DNA of 40,046 nucleotides from Clostridiales bacterium (GTDB taxonomy: Bacteria > Bacillota > Clostridia > Christensenellales > Pumilibacteraceae). Below the pieces are notes generated by a model. The model did not search any database. It saw only the letters and a program-made list of their open reading frames with translations, and was not told the origin of the DNA. The position numbers were made by a program, and so were the translations under genes. The stretch is taken from contig JAFLVD010000018.1 of NCBI GenBank assembly GCA_022508485.1, positions 1 to 40,046 of the forward strand, written 5' to 3'. This document shows positions 7,509 through 16,500 of the stretch, one piece after another; the first letter of the stretch is position 1; each line of letters begins with the position of its first letter.

Positions 7509-9275
7509 TTATACCTTTAAAACCGCGACGGTAGCCTTATCCATTTTAAGCGTGCTGCCGGAAAGCGCTACCTTGCCGCCGTCCGCGCTTAACGTCGCTT
7601 CGAGCGTGCAGCCCGAAAACGCCGAGGTGTCGAGCGACACGGCGCCGCCTGCCACAAGGTTGTGAACTATAAGTATCTTGCGCTCGCCGTAGGTAAGCAC
7701 GTACGCCGTAACCGACTTATTGGCCGCGTTGGCGTCTACAAGCGCCTGCGGCGTGTTGGTATCCGAAAGCGGAACAAGCTTGCCGGCGCCGTCGATACCG
7801 TAAGGCGTTATTACGCCGTGCGATATTTCGGGGAAGCGGTTTCTGATTTGAATGACCTTTCTGTAATACGTGAGTATCGACTTGGGGTCGGTGTTTTGAC
7901 TCTTCCACGAGCCGTGGATTTGCTCGCCGGAGTAGTCGGCGTTGGGCGGATTTACGGAGACAATTCTATCCGAGCCGTCGCCCCAGTTAAACGGCAGCCG
8001 TTTGTTGGGGTCGATGCCTACGCCCTTAGCGCCTATCTCCTCGCCGTAGTAAACGTAGCAGTTACCGGGCGAAAGCATGTAGAGCGAGGCGACCGCTTTC
8101 ATTTTAACCGGGTCGTCGTTAAGGAAGCCCGAATAGCGGTCTATATCGTGGTTGGTTATAAGGTTACTTAGAATCGCGTTTTCGTCTTTTGCGAGCGCGC
8201 CCTGCTGAATGGTCTTAATGTTGTTTGCAAGCCCGACACCGCCGGTAGGACTCCAGTCGTTGACAACGCCCACGTAGCCGGTTTCCTTGTTGTAGCCGAG
8301 CGAGAAGTTAAAGTTGCTCATTCCGCTCTCGAAAAACTCTTCGATAGTGGCGTTATTGTAAACGAGCACTTCGCCAACGTTGTAGCAGTAGCGGTTTAGC
8401 CCGGGGTATCTCTTACCGTAAACTTCCTTGCCCTTCTCGTTGCAATAGTCGTTAAACCAGGTCCAGAACTCGGCGTTGGCGCCGCCGTAGACTACCGCAT
8501 TTTCCATAGCCCAGGGCACCGCGTCGAGACGGAACGAGCGAATACCGCGCTCGAGCCAGAAATCGACGATTTTCTTAATCTCTTCCCTGACCTCTTGATT
8601 TTTAAGGTTGAGGTCGGGCATGTCGGACGAAAAGTTGCCGAGATAGTAATATTCGGTCGTGCCCGAAACGTAGTACCAGCCGTCGCCCGGCTTGGTGTTT
8701 TGCTTAACTACGTTGTAGCGCTGCATCGCCGTGCTGTTATGAGGGTCTATCCCTGCGCGCGCGTCGGCTATGACCTCTTTAAACCAGGGGTGATTGCTCG
8801 ACGTGTGGTTTAGCACAAGGTCCATCTGAAGCCAAATGCCGCGCTTGTCGCACTCGCGAACAAGCTCGTCGAAGTCGCCGAGGTCGCCGTACTCGTCGTC
8901 GATGTCGTAATAGTCCTCGACGTCGTACTTATGGTAGGACGGGGACTGATTTATGGGCATTAACCAAAGCCCGTTAATGCCGAGGTCGTCGGTCGTCGAG
9001 TCGTCGCCGTCGTTAAGATAATCGAGATTGTCTATAAGTCCGCGAAAATCGCCTATTCCGTCGCCGTTGCCGTCGGCAAAGCTTCTGACAAAAAGCTCGT
9101 AGTACGTGCGGTTATAGTCCTGGGGAACGTCGTAAACGTAGGTGTTTTCGGGCGCCGCGGGATTAACCTTAGACGCCGGATCGTCGAGCGCCGAAACGCA
9201 CCCCACCGCACCGAACGCCATCGACGCGGCAAGCGATAGAGATATCGCCGCGCTCGCTATTGTTTTCTTTTTCAT
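7509..9275 (-). CDS. GH13 alpha-amylase family lipoprotein
   Basis: The 588-residue product has a signal peptide with lipobox AVGC (lipidated C26), so it is held on the outer face of the membrane. The GH13 catalytic domain starts near residue 55 with YYELFVRSFADGNGDGIGDF. It carries DLVLNH, nucleophile D251 in SFRLDAV, acid/base E302 in YNVGEV and transition-state stabiliser D377 in NHDID. The early DGNGDGIGDF stretch resembles the Ca2+-binding loop seen in alpha-amylases and neopullulanases of this group. It should cut alpha-1,4 links of starch or maltodextrins and feed the adjacent MalEFG importer. Only 16 bases separate it from the pullulanase gene, so they form one transcript. A terminator-like hairpin separates it from malG, which implies a separate or read-through promoter that I could not place with confidence. 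Confidence 0.93.
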   Translation of the reverse strand: MKKKTIASAAISLSLAASMAFGAVGCVSALDDPASKVNPAAPENTYVYDVPQDYNRTYYELFVRSFADGNGDGIGDFRGLIDNLDYLNDGDDSTTDDLGINGLWLMPINQSPSYHKYDVEDYYDIDDEYGDLGDFDELVRECDKRGIWLQMDLVLNHTSSNHPWFKEVIADARAGIDPHNSTAMQRYNVVKQNTKPGDGWYYVSGTTEYYYLGNFSSDMPDLNLKNQEVREEIKKIVDFWLERGIRSFRLDAVPWAMENAVVYGGANAEFWTWFNDYCNEKGKEVYGKRYPGLNRYCYNVGEVLVYNNATIEEFFESGMSNFNFSLGYNKETGYVGVVNDWSPTGGVGLANNIKTIQQGALAKDENAILSNLITNHDIDRYSGFLNDDPVKMKAVASLYMLSPGNCYVYYGEEIGAKGVGIDPNKRLPFNWGDGSDRIVSVNPPNADYSGEQIHGSWKSQNTDPKSILTYYRKVIQIRNRFPEISHGVITPYGIDGAGKLVPLSDTNTPQALVDANAANKSVTAYVLTYGERKILIVHNLVAGGAVSLDTSAFSGCTLEATLSADGGKVALSGSTLKMDKATVAVLKV

Positions 9276-9360
9276 AAACTACCCTCTTGTAATTAAATTG
9301 TGTTAAAAGATTTTATAAAAGAAATGTTTTAATACTATGTCGCCAAGCATTAGGCTTAAT

Positions 9361-9390
9361 AAACCCCACGGCATGGCGCCGTGAGGTTTT
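9361..9390 (-). terminator. Hairpin after malG
   Basis: AAAACCTCACGGC pairs with GCCGTGGGGTTT around a short loop (minus strand 9390 to 9361), followed by ATTAAGCC. The stem is strong but the T-tract is poor, so it may be a partial terminator or an mRNA-stabilising stem between the transporter and enzyme genes. Confidence 0.6.
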
Positions 9391-9405
9391 ATAAGTCGTA
9401 AAATA

Positions 9406-10317
9406 TTAACCTTTTGCCGCGCCGCCGGTAATGCCCGCGACGTAGAACTTTTGCATAATAAGGTAAAGCGTAACGATAGGAATGGAAATAACGACGCCGC
9501 CGGCACAGAACCGAGTGAAGTATTTTTCCGAGACCTCGCGGTCGGCAAGCCACTTCTGCAAGCCTACCGCAATCGTCATGCTGTCTACGTTGTTGCCGAC
9601 GAATACCTTAGCCATCATAAAGTCGCACCACGGTCCGATAAAGGTTGTAAGTACCGTGTAAATGATAATCGGCTTACTGAGCGGAATTATCATCTGCCAG
9701 AATATGCGGTTTTTGGTAGCGCCGTCGATACGCGCCGCCTCGTCGATAGCCATAGGCACGGTATCGAAAAAGCCTTTAACGATGTAGTAGCCGGTGCCTG
9801 CCGCAAGCGAGTACGAAAGTATTAGACCGAGAAGGTTCATAACGCGCGACGTCGACGCCGCAAGCCCGATATTCTTGAAGAAGTAATACAAGATTATCAT
9901 GGACAAAAAGCCGGGGAACAAGCCGAGGATAAGCGCGATGTTCATGAGCTTCTTTCTCATATTAAAGCGCAATCTCGACAGCGCGTACGACACCATAAGA
10001 ACCATAAGCGTCGAAATTATGCACGCGCCGGCGGCGATAATCGCGGTGTTAATCATCCACGTGCCGTACGGGTTGACTTCGTAGTCGATAGACGGGAACT
10101 TATTCGGCCAGAACTTGTGTCCGCCCACAAACAGCGCGAGGAAGTTGTTAAATGTATATTCCTCGGGGAAAACGGTAAGCGAGCTACTGCTGCTGTTAAC
10201 GTCGAAAGCGCGCATTATCATCCACAACAACGGGAACAGCCAAATAACAATCATTATAGTGAGGACTACATATATAATCGTATCCGATATGATACGCTTG
10301 GATTTAATGCCTATCAT
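9406..10317 (-). CDS. malG: Maltodextrin ABC transporter permease (MalG-like)
   Basis: This 303-residue inner-membrane protein has about six hydrophobic segments. The cytoplasmic EAA loop DEAARIDGATKNRIFW is the docking site for the ABC ATPase. The length and the C-terminal Gly-rich end fit MalG-type sugar permeases of the CUT1 family. The start overlaps the malF stop by four bases (translational coupling), and a GGAGG site lies ten bases upstream inside malF. Its context, beside a malE-type binding protein, alpha-amylase and pullulanase, indicates malto-oligosaccharide uptake. No ATPase gene (MsmX/MalK type) is in the window; in Firmicutes one shared ATPase often serves several CUT1 systems, so this is expected rather than a defect. 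Confidence 0.9.
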   Translation of the reverse strand: MIGIKSKRIISDTIIYVVLTIMIVIWLFPLLWMIMRAFDVNSSSSSLTVFPEEYTFNNFLALFVGGHKFWPNKFPSIDYEVNPYGTWMINTAIIAAGACIISTLMVLMVSYALSRLRFNMRKKLMNIALILGLFPGFLSMIILYYFFKNIGLAASTSRVMNLLGLILSYSLAAGTGYYIVKGFFDTVPMAIDEAARIDGATKNRIFWQMIIPLSKPIIIYTVLTTFIGPWCDFMMAKVFVGNNVDSMTIAVGLQKWLADREVSEKYFTRFCAGGVVISIPIVTLYLIMQKFYVAGITGGAAKG

Positions 10318-11876
10318 TGGAAAGTATCCTCCTGTTTGACCGATTTAGAGCTGTTAAACACAATGAGTGCGAAGAACGCGCTGATAAGGAAGGTAAAGAT
10401 ACCGATAACCGAACCGTAGTTGTATTCGGGATCCTGCTTGCTTATCGTCAGCGAGTACAGCCAGGTAATAAGTAGGTTGGTTGCGCCTACCGTCTTACCG
10501 CTCTGATACAGATGGTTAGGTCCGCCGCCCGTCAAGAAGAATATGACGTTGAAGTTGTTTATGTTGCCTGTAAACGTCGTGATAAGCTGAGGGCCCATGA
10601 CGAACATTATGTACGGGAATGTAATGGACACAAACCGTCTTACGGGGCCTGCGCCGTCAATTCTGCTCGACTCGTAAAGGTCCTCGGGAATATTCATAAG
10701 TATTCCGTAGGTAGCAAGCATCGTAAACGGCATGCCGCGCCACAGGTTGACTATAATAACCATTATCTTAGCGCTTATCTCGTTACCCACCGTGGTGCCG
10801 AACCAGTCATGGTTAAACTTATCCACGCCGAACCATTCCCTTACAATAAGGTTAAACGGACCGGAAAGCGACGGGTTGTCGCTGTACGAGAAGAACTTGC
10901 TCATCATAAGCAATGTTACGAAGTCGGGTATCGCTATTACGAGAACGAAGCAAGTGCGCCAGAAAACCTTCATCTTAATCGACTTCTTGTTAATCATCAT
11001 AGCAAGGAACATGCCGAAGAAGAAGTTGGTAAACGTAGCAAACACCGCCCAGATAAGCGTCCAGGCAAGTACGTTCCAAATAGCCTCGCCGTACTGCGAT
11101 CCGAACACCTTTTCAAACGCTTGGAAGCCCGTCCAGTCAATAAGATTGCCGGGTGCATAGTGCACCTCACCGTCGACACGCCCGTAGTTGGTAAACGCAA
11201 CGAGTATGTTTATTATAAGCGGCATTATCGTAATGATAAGCACGCCGAGTATAGGCAGAATAAGTACGGTTACGTGGTAGCCGTCGTTAAGAGCATAGTT
11301 AAGCTGCTGCTTGGGCGTGCTTAACGGCTTTCCTGCCTCTACATGCTTTTGCGTATCGAAGGCAACTTTCGTGTTCTTAACGTACATGTACGCAAAGAAT
11401 ATAATAAGCAGTATGGAAAAGACCGAGTAAATAAGTATCTGCAACGAGTCGTCGCCCACCGGCACGCCGTTTTCATATTCAACGGGCACGTCGCCGAGCG
11501 ATCCCATTTTCCACAGATACGCACTGCCGAAGAAGACCATATATAATACGAATACAACTTCTACGGCAAGCCACAAAAGTCCTTTTAAAAACTGTTTGGG
11601 ACTGCGCGAAAAGCATCCGAAGCCGAATATCACATACGATATTTTGGTGCGCCAATCCCCTTTTACAAACCTATATCCCAATCCGTAGAATAGACGTCCT
11701 ATCGCTTTGATTAACCCCCAAAGCTTAAAAGGAATCGCCTTTATAACGGACCAAATCATAAGACCGACGTTTTTGATATATCCCCATATAGCAAAAAGCA
11801 GTCTAAGATACCACGGCCGGTTATAAATCTTCCAGGTGGGAGTAGCATTGGTTTCGTTTGCCATATTACTCTCCAA
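10314..11876 (-). CDS. malF: Maltodextrin ABC transporter permease (MalF-like), extended N-terminus
   Basis: The 520-residue product is longer than common Gram-positive MalF permeases, which have about 430-450 residues. The first roughly 100 residues contain aromatic, amphipathic segments (WYLRLLFAIWGY; IKAIPFKLWGLIKAIGRLFY), followed by hydrophobic helices. The permease core follows, with the EAA loop YESSRIDGAGPVRRF near residues 420-440. It pairs with MalG to form the membrane channel. GGAGAG precedes the ATG. The gene follows malE after a strong terminator hairpin, so its expression is probably reduced relative to malE. The N-terminal part may be a membrane-surface extension; its function is not evident. 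Confidence 0.88.
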   Translation of the reverse strand: MESNMANETNATPTWKIYNRPWYLRLLFAIWGYIKNVGLMIWSVIKAIPFKLWGLIKAIGRLFYGLGYRFVKGDWRTKISYVIFGFGCFSRSPKQFLKGLLWLAVEVVFVLYMVFFGSAYLWKMGSLGDVPVEYENGVPVGDDSLQILIYSVFSILLIIFFAYMYVKNTKVAFDTQKHVEAGKPLSTPKQQLNYALNDGYHVTVLILPILGVLIITIMPLIINILVAFTNYGRVDGEVHYAPGNLIDWTGFQAFEKVFGSQYGEAIWNVLAWTLIWAVFATFTNFFFGMFLAMMINKKSIKMKVFWRTCFVLVIAIPDFVTLLMMSKFFSYSDNPSLSGPFNLIVREWFGVDKFNHDWFGTTVGNEISAKIMVIIVNLWRGMPFTMLATYGILMNIPEDLYESSRIDGAGPVRRFVSITFPYIMFVMGPQLITTFTGNINNFNVIFFLTGGGPNHLYQSGKTVGATNLLITWLYSLTISKQDPEYNYGSVIGIFTFLISAFFALIVFNSSKSVKQEDTFQ

Positions 11877-11933
11877 TTAAATAATCGGGTTTGCCGCCTG
11901 ACTGCGGCGAAAAAGCTTGAACAAAAAACGTTT

Positions 11934-11978
11934 AAACAAAAAAACAGAAACTGCCGAGCCGAAGCCTCGGCTCGGCAG
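11934..11978 (-). terminator. Intra-operon terminator between malE and malF
   Basis: CTGCCGAGCCGA (11951-11962) is complementary to TCGGCTCGGCAG (11967-11978) with a four-base loop. On the minus strand it is followed by TTTCTGTTTTTTTG. It is a classic intrinsic terminator placed 32 bases after the malE stop. Partial read-through would give more binding protein than permease, as is common in sugar ABC operons. Confidence 0.88.
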
Positions 11979-12009
11979 TGTTCTTGCTTTTCGGTTAAAT
12001 TAAGATGGA

Positions 12010-13284
12010 TTACGCCGGGGTTTCGTCGCCGAGTACGCCAACCTGAAGAAGCTTAAGAGCGTCCGCAAGGCCTGCATAGGTCGTCGCGCCGGTCTCTAAG
12101 CGGAGGTTCTTTCCGAACGTCTCGAACGAGGACCAGAAGTCGGCGGTCTGCGAGAGCTGAGAATATCCGTGCGCCGCTCTGTCGGCTATAGCCTGAGCGA
12201 TAGGCGACTCCTTAACGGCGTCGGAAGCCACAACCTTCTTGTTGGTCGGGTTGGATGCGGTCGCCTCGAAGCGCGCGGCCTGGCCGGCTTCGTTGGTGAT
12301 AAATGCGGCAAGTTCCATAGCGATGTCTACGTTCTTACGCGCAGGGTTAACGCCGGCATACTTATAGGTGAAGAAGTTGACCATTTCCTTTTCTTCTTCG
12401 CCAATCTTAATCTTAGGCGCCTTTGCCGCAGGAACGATCTTCGCAGGAAGGTCGCCGCTTATCCAGCTGCCCTGGAAGCCTGCTACAACAGAGCCGTCTT
12501 TTGCGCCGTTGGGAATGGTGGCGTTGTCGCAGCCGATAATAACGGGATTCTCGCCGTTGGCAAACATACCGGTCTCTTTGCTCACGTAGGTGTGGAGAGA
12601 CTGAGCCGCCAAAAGACCTTTTTCGCTGTCAACGTCGATTTTGTACTTTTTGGTGCCGCTGCTGTCTACAACGTAGTCCATGGTGCAGCCTGCGGTCATA
12701 AACCACGCAGTGTTGTACCAGCCGTTGTCGTAAGCAAACGCGATGTGTTTGTTTGCTTCCTGCGCCTTCTTGAACACCTTGTCGAAGGAAACGATGTCAT
12801 CCTCGTCAAAGAAGGTGTTGTCGTACCAGAAGAACCAGGTATTGTCGGCGGTTGCAGGGAACGCGTAAACGGTCTCGCCCTTCGTAATGGTCGGAAGAGC
12901 AGCCTCGGTGTTATCCGATTTTACCGTTTCCGCATACTTTGCGTACTTGCCGGTAAGGGGCTGAATGTACTTCTTTGTGATAAGACGCTCGATCTGGCCG
13001 CCTTCGGTAAAGTAGACGTCGGCACCCTGGGTAAGGTCTACGCCGAGGTCGGTTTCCGCGTTGCCCTCTTCGTGAGCAATGACCTTAATGGTGTAGTCCT
13101 TGTAAGCGCCGTCGTTGTAGGTGCTGACGAACTCTTCGCCGAGCTTGGTGTAAACAGCCATGGCCGCCGAAGGGCACCATATAACAAGCTCTTTACTGTT
13201 TTCGGCACCATCACATGCCGCGAGGCCTGCGCAAGCGGTAACAGCCGTTGCGGAGGCAAGTAAAACTGATAGCAATTTCTTCAT
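12010..13284 (-). CDS. malE: Maltodextrin-binding lipoprotein (MalE-like)
   Basis: The 424-residue product has a signal peptide ending in LAAC, with lipidated C24, and the fold of family 1 solute-binding proteins. Near the N-terminus the mature chain shows the usual ELVIWCPSAAMAVYTKLGEEF pattern split by strands. It should capture malto-oligosaccharides outside the cell and deliver them to MalF-MalG. A GGAGG site lies just before the ATG and a sigma-A promoter (TTGACA, 18 bases, TATAAT) lies 40-70 bases upstream. Two TTGTACAA palindromes sit immediately upstream of the -35 box. It is the first gene of the amylolytic unit. Specificity is inferred from the adjacent GH13 enzymes. Confidence 0.9.
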   Translation of the reverse strand: MKKLLSVLLASATAVTACAGLAACDGAENSKELVIWCPSAAMAVYTKLGEEFVSTYNDGAYKDYTIKVIAHEEGNAETDLGVDLTQGADVYFTEGGQIERLITKKYIQPLTGKYAKYAETVKSDNTEAALPTITKGETVYAFPATADNTWFFWYDNTFFDEDDIVSFDKVFKKAQEANKHIAFAYDNGWYNTAWFMTAGCTMDYVVDSSGTKKYKIDVDSEKGLLAAQSLHTYVSKETGMFANGENPVIIGCDNATIPNGAKDGSVVAGFQGSWISGDLPAKIVPAAKAPKIKIGEEEKEMVNFFTYKYAGVNPARKNVDIAMELAAFITNEAGQAARFEATASNPTNKKVVASDAVKESPIAQAIADRAAHGYSQLSQTADFWSSFETFGKNLRLETGATTYAGLADALKLLQVGVLGDETPA

Positions 13285-13324
13285 TTTTTTCCTCCAAGAA
13301 AATATTTTTTGATTGCTTGCTATA

Positions 13325-13354
13325 ATTATATCAAACGCCTTCCGCCTTTGTCAA
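13325..13354 (-). promoter_or_regulatory. Sigma-A promoter of malE
   Basis: On the minus strand TTGACA (13354-13349) and TATAAT (13330-13325) are perfect hexamers with an 18-base spacer. The predicted transcript start is about 34 bases before the malE ATG. Confidence 0.8.
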
Positions 13355-13359
13355 TAGGC

Positions 13360-13391
13360 TTGTACAATTTTTTTTAGATTTTTTTGTACAA
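13360..13391. promoter_or_regulatory. Paired TTGTACAA palindromes upstream of malE promoter
   Basis: Two identical 8-bp palindromes, TTGTACAA at 13360-13367 and 13384-13391, are 24 bases apart centre to centre, with T-rich DNA between. The nearer one ends five bases upstream of the -35 box. The spacing is close to two to two and a half helical turns. Placement upstream of -35 suits an activator or an upstream operator. No sugar-sensing regulator is encoded in the window. Confidence 0.45.
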
Positions 13392-13524
13392 TTTGTATAA
13401 TATTTGGGTATCTTGTTTAGTCTTTATGGATAAACGGCGCCCATTATCCCATAACCTCACCTGTACGAGAAAACAACCGCACCGCGGTCCTTACTTATTC
13501 ATTCTTCACTATTAACTGTTCACT

Positions 13525-13550
13525 AAAAAAGCGGCGCGAGCCGCTTTTTT
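13525..13550. terminator. Bidirectional-looking terminator after the 1202-residue gene
   Basis: AAAAAAGCGGC, loop GCGA, then GCCGCTTTTTT is a perfect stem with U-tracts in both directions. It lies three bases beyond the stop of the minus-strand 1202-residue gene. A copy of the AT-rich short repeat (13490-13524) is next to it. Confidence 0.9.
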
Positions 13551-13553
13551 AAT

Positions 13554-16500
13554 TTATTTTTCGTAAACTATCTTGCCTATACCGTCTTTATCGGTGTCGT
13601 TCTGCTCTAACCTGACCGTGCCGCCGCCGTCGAACATCGCGTTAAGGTTGGCAACCGCTTGGGCGCAAACGCTATTTATGTTAACCGTATTATCCCCTTC
13701 CTTATTCTCGATACCGAGTAGGTGGGAAATCATATTGTACTGGGAATCGGTAAGGTTGTTGTAAATAAAGTCGATATCGTTTTCGAACAATCCCGTATCC
13801 GAGTTACGTCTGAAAATTGCGGTAATGTAAATCTCGTCGGGCAGGAAGCCGCCGGAGGAATCGTTACCCTTCATCGACAGCGCGACCGTCAGTTTAAACG
13901 TAACTATGAGAAGCTCTTCGTCCGAGGTATCGTTGCCGGTATTATTTTTAATCCATTCGCGAATAACCTTAGGACTGCTCGCGCCGTCGGTACCGTATGC
14001 GTTATCGCGCGTATCGCCTTTCGCAAGGATAATGGTTTGCTCGGAGTTAATTCCGCTTTTACCCTTACCGCCGGCAAGTATGTCGCCTATACTGTCGAAG
14101 AAGTCGTTAAACTCCGCGTCGGTCGCCGTGCCGCCCGAAATCGTAAACATATAGTCAAGCGTTAAATCGCTGCTGTTACGCGAGTAGAATTCCTCGGTGT
14201 AGTTGTTTTCGTTGACGTACTCGTCGTTATGAGCGTACATGCCTTGAAGCGCGTTTTTAAGGTCGTTGGCGGTGTATTCGTCGGCAAGATTCATCTTTTT
14301 GGCGAGGAAGTCGTAGAATCCGGGGAATTCCATGCCGCGCGAGGTGAACGAAACAAGGCCGTCGCCGACGCTATCCTCAAGCGAGCCAAGCTGCTCGTAC
14401 AGCACCTCGCCGAACTCGTTGACCTGCGCGTCCACGTCGAACGACGGGTCAAAGTGCTGCGCAAGCCTAATAAGCGCGTTGTGCGTGGGATTATCCATAT
14501 CGTTAATCTTGATGTCGACGTAATATCCGCTTTCGGTTGCGTTAAGCCTGTCGAAGTGCACGATTGCCGTAACGTACAGCTCGGAAACGCCGTCGAGAAG
14601 CTTTTGCACCGTATCGGGAAGAAGCTTATCTATTCTTATAATCAGGGTAATTTGAAGTCTGTCGTTATCGGTCTGCACGTTGTAAATCGAGAAGCTTTCT
14701 TTAAGATTATCGGGCATCTTTTCGACGAGCAGCGCGCCTATACTCTCGCCGTCCATAGTGGGTTTAAGCTCGTCGGCGCTACGTTCGTCGTGCGCGAGAT
14801 AAATCTTGCCGCTAACGCTTTCGTCCGCATTCGGCTTTACTAAAAGCTTATTGCCGGTAAAGTCGGTGCCGAGGCCTGTCATAAACGACGAAAGCTCGGT
14901 AAAGCTCGTTATTTCGGTTTTGGAATTAAGGTAGTATTTATCGACAAAGGAAGAAATAAATCCGCTGTAAGACGAGTTTTCGTTGACGTTGTTTTCGCGG
15001 TCCGCCGCCTCGCCGGGATTGTAGAAGCCGTGAAGAATGTTTCTAAGCTCTTGGGGCGTTACCGTCGTCGTGCCGTCGTCCTCTTTAAGAACAAGGTCGG
15101 TAATAACCGTGAATATGTCGGAAAGCTGTATTCCTGCCGAGCGCGCCGTCGACGCGTTATACGTTACCGGTTCGGCGTTAAGCGTGTCGTGAAGCATATC
15201 GAGCATTTGGGTAACGGTATCGCTTATCTTTTCGGACATTTCCTCCACATTGAACGACGGCATAAGCCGAGCGAGCGTGGATATAACCTTGCCGGTATTG
15301 GTGTAGTCGTTAAACAGGAATTCCGCGGGGTTGCGTTCTACGCCGCGCGTGTAGTCGACCATTACCGACAGCACCATGCGCTCGGGCATGATGTTGGCGG
15401 CAAGCGCGCCGAGCATATTGTCGCTGCCGAGGTCGCCGAGCATGGACGCAATGTCAAGCTCGACCGCGATAAGCGCATAGCTGTGATTGTTCTTTTCCAC
15501 AAAGGTGAAAGCGTCCAGCTTGAACGTAAAATCCATGTCGCCGAGCAGGCTGTCCATTTGCGAGGACAGCACCGCGCCGAGCATTCTGTCGGTTATGTTA
15601 AGCTTAATCGAGTTGATATCTTCTACGTCGAGAAGAGCGCGGAATTTAGCCGAATCGAGATAGCCGATTATATCGTCGGTTCCGCCGCCGCTCGATTCCT
15701 CGTCGAGCGAGAAGCCGAGTAATTTAAGTATTCCGCCGAACGACTTTTCGCCGGTGGTCTCGTCCTCGGGGAAGTCGAGCGCGTATTTGTTTTCCATTTC
15801 CGAGATAAGCTCGGTCGAATAATCGATTTTGGTAAGACCGTCCGTCGACGAAGGGTTATGCACCGCGTTATGCCCGTCGGTGTACCAGCCTTCGTAAAGG
15901 TGAGGTTCAAGCTGTTCGAGCCTGACGTCGGGGTCCGAGCCGAGAAGCGCTTGAAGCATGTACATAAACTCGGCTTTTGTGAGCGCGCTTTCCGGGTCCT
16001 CGCCCGTCATTGCCGCGAGCGAGCCGAGAAGGTCGAGCTTAATGGTGCCCGACGAAGCGGAGGTCCTGTCCATCGAGGATGACGCCGCCTCTATAAACGG
16101 CTTAATCTGGTCGGTAACGCCGTTAAGCATAGACTGAACGGTCTGCGGCTCTTCCTCTCCTTCGCTCGACAGCTTCATTACGTTATTGATAAGCTTATAC
16201 GTAAGGTCGCGCTTTGCCTTCGTCATGTCGTTAATAACGACGTGCGTGTCCGCCTCGCCGTACAACGGGAATGACAGCGTTATGTAAAGGTTTTTGGGAA
16301 GAAGAAGGTCGGTCATAAATTTGGCAAGTCCGCTCGCCCAGGACGCGCTGCTGTTTTTAACCATGCTCTCGACGTACGCGCCGGCGGCGTCCTGCAATCC
16401 TATCCATATAGTAATATCCGCGGTAGTCGCTTCCCTGTCGATGCCCATTTCGTCCTTCGACGTAACCGAGCCGAAGCGAATCTGCTTTAAAGCAACCGCG

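Noticed and set aside
12169-13263. A 364-residue plus-strand open frame over malE.
   Set aside because: Opposite the malE binding-protein gene with its lipobox, promoter and ribosome binding site; composition is shadow-like.
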